Origin: Mermis nigrescens
Taxonomy: Eukaryota; Nematoda; Enoplea; Mermithida; Mermithidae
Reading direction: 5' to 3'
Assembly (NCBI GenBank): GCA_036768485.1
Contig: JAVLUZ010000834.1
Span: forward strand, 122,501 to 186,500
Length of the DNA: 64,000 bases
The notes beneath the pieces were generated by a model. That model had not been told where the DNA came from. It worked only from the letters and a program-made list of their open reading frames with translations, and did not search any database. Of this stretch, positions 60,301-64,000 are shown piece after piece (the stretch's first letter is position 1; every line of letters begins with the position of its first letter). Position numbers and translations under genes: made by a program.

Positions 60301-63300
60301 TAAATTACAATTGACGTATGCCAACAAGAATAAAATTACGTTATTCAGAATGCCAATTCAGCTATACGTAATTCATGTTATTCAGAACGCTGATTAAGCT
60401 ATACGTAAAAAAGCCATCGAAGGATAAGAAAAAATTTATTCCCTTATCGCGAGTGCCACCTAATTTGCCGTTACTTCCAAAGAAGAAAAAGGGACAAATT
60501 AGTGATTTTCTTCAATATGCATGTCAACAAAAATATGCCTGATTTGTTTCGCCAAGCTTGGAGTATGCCGCTCAGCCGAGCAATCTAACGTTATTTGGCC
60601 TTTGATCCGTTAAATTACAATTGACGTATGCCGACAAGAATATAATTACATTATTCAGAACGCCGATTGAGCTATATGTAATTCACTTTATTCAGAACGC
60701 CAATCGAGCTATACGTAAAAAAGCCATCAAAGGATAAGAAAAAATTTATTCCGTAATCGCGAGTGCCACCTAATTTGCCGTTAGTGCCGGAGTAGAAAAA
60801 GTGACAAATTAGTGATTTTCTTCAATATGCATGTCAACAAAAAATATGCCTGATTGGTTTCGCCAAGCTTGGAGTATTAGGCTCAGCCAAGCAATCTAAC
60901 GTTATTTGGCCTTTGATCCGTTAAATTACGATTGACGTATGCCAACAAGAATAAAATTACATTATTCAGAATGCCGATTCAGCTATACGTAATTCATGTT
61001 ATTCAGAACGCTGATCGAGCTATACGTAAAAAAGCCATCAAAGGATAAGGAAAAATTTATTCCCTTATCGCGAGTGCCACCTAATTTGCCGTTACTGCCG
61101 GAGAAGAAAAAGTGACAAATGAGTGATTTTCTTCAATATGCATGTCAACAAAAAATATGCCTGATTGGTTTCGCCAAGCTTGGAGTATTAGGCTCAGCCG
61201 AGCAATGCAACGTTATTTGACATTCAATCCATTAAATTACGATTGACGTATGCTGACAAGAATAAAATTACGTTATTCAGAATGCCAATTCAGCTATACG
61301 TAATTCATGTTATTCAGAACGCCGATCGAGCTATACGTAATTCAAGTTTTTCAGAACGCCGATCGAGCTATACGTAAAATAAGCCGTCAAAGGATAAGAA
61401 AAAAATTTATTCCGTAATCGCGAGTGCCACCTAATTTGCCATTACTGCCGGAGAAGAAAAAGTGACAAATTAGTGATTTTCTTCAATATGCATGTCAACA
61501 AAAAATATGCCTGATTGGTTTCGCCAAGCTTGGAGTATGCCGCTCAGCCGAGCAATGTAACGTTATTTGGCGTTCGATCCGTTAAATTACGATTGACGTA
61601 TGCCAACAAGAATAAAATTACGTTATTCAGAATGCCGATTCAGCTATACGTAATTCATGTTATTCAGAACGCTGATTGAGCTATACATAAAAAAGCCATC
61701 GAAGGATAAGAAAAAATTTATTCCCTTATTGCGAGTGCCACCTAATTTGCCATTACTTCCAAAGAAGAAAAAGGGACAAATTGGTGATATTCTTCAATAT
61801 GCATGTCAACAAAAAAATGCCTGATTGGTTTTGCAAAGCTTGGAGTATGCCGCTCAGCCGAGCGATGTAACGTTATTTGGCCTTCGATCCATTAAATTAC
61901 GATTGATGCATGCCAACAAGAATATAATTACGTTATTCAGAACGCCGATTGAGCTATATATAATTCACTTTATTCAGAACGCCAATCGAGCTATACGTAA
62001 AAAAAGCCATCAAAGGATAAGAAAAAAATTTATTCCGTAATCGCGAGTGCCACCTAATTTGCCGTTAGTGCCGGAGTAGAAAAAGTGACAAATTAGTGAT
62101 TTTCTTCAATATGCATGTCAACAAAAAATATGCCTGATTGGTTTCGCCAAGCTTGGAGTATTAGGCTCAGCCAAGCAATCTAACGTTATTTGGCCTTTGA
62201 TCCGTTAAATTACGATTGACGTATGCCAACAAGAATAAAATTACATTATTCAGAATGCCGATTCAGCTATACGTAATTCATGTTATTCAGAACGCTGATC
62301 GAGCTATACGTAAAAAAGCCATCGAAGGATAAGGAAAAATTTATTCCCTTATCGCGAGTGCCACCTAATTTGCCGTTACTGCCGGAGAAGAAAAAGTGAC
62401 AAATGAGTGATTTTCTTCAATATGCATGTCAACAAAAAATATGCCTGATTGGTTTCGCCAAGCTTGGAGTATGCCGCTCAGCCGAGCAATGTAACGTTAT
62501 TTGGCGTTTGATCCGTTAAATTACAATTGACGTATGCCAACAAGAATAAAATTACGTTATTCAGAATGCCAATTCAGCTATACGTAATTCATGTTATTCA
62601 GAACGCTGATTAAGCTATACGTAAAAAAGCCATCGAAGGATAAGAAAAAATTTATTCCCTTATTGCGAGTGCCACCTAATTTGCCGTTACTGCCGGAGAA
62701 GAAAAAGTGACAAATTAGTGATTTTCTTCAATATGCATGTCAACAAAAAATATGCCTGATTGGTTTCGCCAAGCTTGGAGTATGCCGCTCAGCCGAGCGA
62801 TGTAACGTTATTTGGCGTTTGATCCGTTAAATTACAATTGACGTATGCCAACAAGAATAAAATTACGTTATTCAGAATGCCAATTCAGCTATACGTAATT
62901 CATGTTATTCAGAACTCTGATTAAGCTATACGTAAAAAAGCCATCGAAGGATAAGAAAAAATTTATTCCCTTATCGCGAGTGCCACCTAATTTGCCGTTA
63001 CTGCCGGAGAAGAAAAAGTGACAAATTAGTGATTTTCTTCAATATGCATGTCAACAAAAAATATGCCTGATTGGTTTCGCCAAGCTTGGAGTATGCCGCT
63101 CAGCCGAGCGATGTAACGTTATTTGGCGTTCGATCCGTTAAATTACAATTGACGTATGCCAACAAGAATAAAATTACGTTATTCAGAATGCCAATTCAGC
63201 TATACGTAATTCATGTTATTCAGAACGCTGATTAAGCTATACGTAAAGAAGCCATCGAAGGATAAGAAAAAATTTATTCCGTAATCGCGAGTGCCACCTA

Positions 63301-64000
63301 ATTTGCCGTTAGTGCCGGAGTAGAAAAAGTGACAAATTAGTGATTTTCTTCAATATGCATGTCAACAAAAAATATGCCTGATTGGTTTCGCCAAGCTTGG
63401 AGTATTAGGCTCAGCCAAGCAATCTAACGTTATTTGGCCTTTGATCCGTTAAATTACGATTGACGTATGCCAACAAGAATAAAATTACATTATTCAGAAT
63501 GCCGATTCAGCTATACGTAATTCATGTTATTCAGAACGCTGATCGAGCTATACGTAAAAAAGCCATCGAAGGATAAGGAAAAATTTATTCCCTTATCGCG
63601 AGTGCCACCTAATTTGCCGTTACTGCCGGAGAAGAAAAAGTGACAAATTGAGTGATTTTCTTCAATATGCATGTCAACAAAAAATATGCCTGATTGGTTT
63701 CGCCAAGCTTGGAGTATTAGCGCTCAGCCGAGCGATGTAACGTTATTTGGCATTTGATCCGTTAAATTACGATTGACGTATGCCGACAAGAATAAAATCA
63801 CGTTATTCAGAATGCCGATTCAGCTATACGTAATTCATGTTATTCAGAACGCTGATCGAGCTATACGTAAAAAAGCCATCAAAGGATAAGGAAAAATTTA
63901 TTCCTTTATCGCGAGTGCCACCTAATTTGCCGTTACTGCCGGAGAAGAAAAAGTGACAAATGAGTGATTTTCTTCAATATGCATGTCAACAAAAAATATG
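48310..64000 (+). repeat. Satellite DNA array, about 311-bp monomer, about 50 copies
   Basis: Head-to-tail monomers, each containing GTCAACAAAAAATATGCCTG, AAGCTTGGAGTATGCCGCTC, TAACGTTATTTGGCGTT, AATTTGCCGTTACTGCC and GTGACAAATTAGTGATTTTC in fixed order and orientation. Most are 311-312 bp. A 37-bp sub-repeat (GTTATTCAGAACGCCGAT plus CGAGCTATACGTAATTCAT) occurs twice per monomer and three times in 348-bp variants (for example from 48621, 50218 and 51188). Monomers are very similar by eye. A 64-70-codon frame recurs but has no ATG start and is only a by-product. The array runs off the window. Such arrays are usually centromeric or heterochromatic, but location cannot be told here. Confidence 0.98.
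59880..59935 (+). repeat. Deletion junction inside the satellite
   Basis: The monomer breaks off at CAGCGATACGTAA and restarts at AATACGCCTGATTGG. About 160 bp of a monomer is missing, consistent with unequal exchange. Confidence 0.8.

Noticed and set aside
48990..62040. Recurrent 64-71-aa frames in each satellite monomer
   Set aside because: They start at TTG rather than ATG, are repeatedly broken by single-base indels between monomers, and no promoter or splice signal is visible. Typical of satellite DNA.
48310..64000. CRISPR array
   Set aside because: Repeats are 311 bp and contiguous with no unique spacers, in a eukaryotic context.

Overview
This is a eukaryotic, AT-rich and almost gene-free stretch, most likely from an invertebrate animal genome. 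It has no bacterial-style gene packing. It carries non-LTR (LINE) retrotransposon remains, several DNA-transposon-derived families with target-site duplications, microsatellites, minisatellites, long AT-only tracts, a 17-N assembly gap and a satellite array of about 15.7 kb. The species cannot be determined from the sequence alone. Nearly all open frames are by-products of repeats whose units lack stops.

Layout. At 1-15 kb there is a foldback element with minisatellite arms (1-914), a (TG)n tract, AT-only DNA, copies of a short hAT-like MITE family, a pogo-like MITE (5794-5968), a second foldback element (7674-8480), a 17-bp minisatellite split into inverted arms (8991-9083 and 9562-10955), and a long-TIR element (13639-14125). 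At 15-24 kb lie two of three loci of a repeat-protein family built on a six-residue Leu-Pro-Arg-Val-Gly-Asp-like unit. Their exons start right after similar splice-acceptor-like sequences (15220 and 21491); the third locus is at 42.8 kb. This is the best candidate for a host gene family here. At 24-30 kb a decayed CR1/L2-type LINE lies on the minus strand. Its ORF1 is split by a hAT-like MITE, its endonuclease region contains a tRNA-derived SINE-like insertion, and its catalytic reverse transcriptase motif is frameshifted.

At 30-43 kb a second hAT-like family is followed by the most unusual structure: a 10.4-kb unit (32160-42569) bounded by 1.8-kb terminal inverted repeats. They begin AG, end CT, look roughly 93% identical at their outer ends, and are flanked by an imperfect 6-bp duplication (GGATTG/GGCTTG). 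These boundaries resemble a Maverick/Polinton-type element, but no diagnostic Polinton gene is visible and the interior is eroded. At 43-48 kb there is another foldback element, three more hAT-like MITEs and a TIR element with an internal tandem duplication.

At 48.3-64 kb there is one continuous head-to-tail satellite of about 311 bp per monomer. It has a 37-bp sub-repeat, 348-bp length variants, a local four-monomer higher-order period and a second-level duplication about 10 kb apart. The array reaches the end of the window.

No functional tRNA, rRNA, CRISPR or confidently complete protein-coding gene was found. Identity and copy-number statements are by-eye comparisons, not computed alignments.
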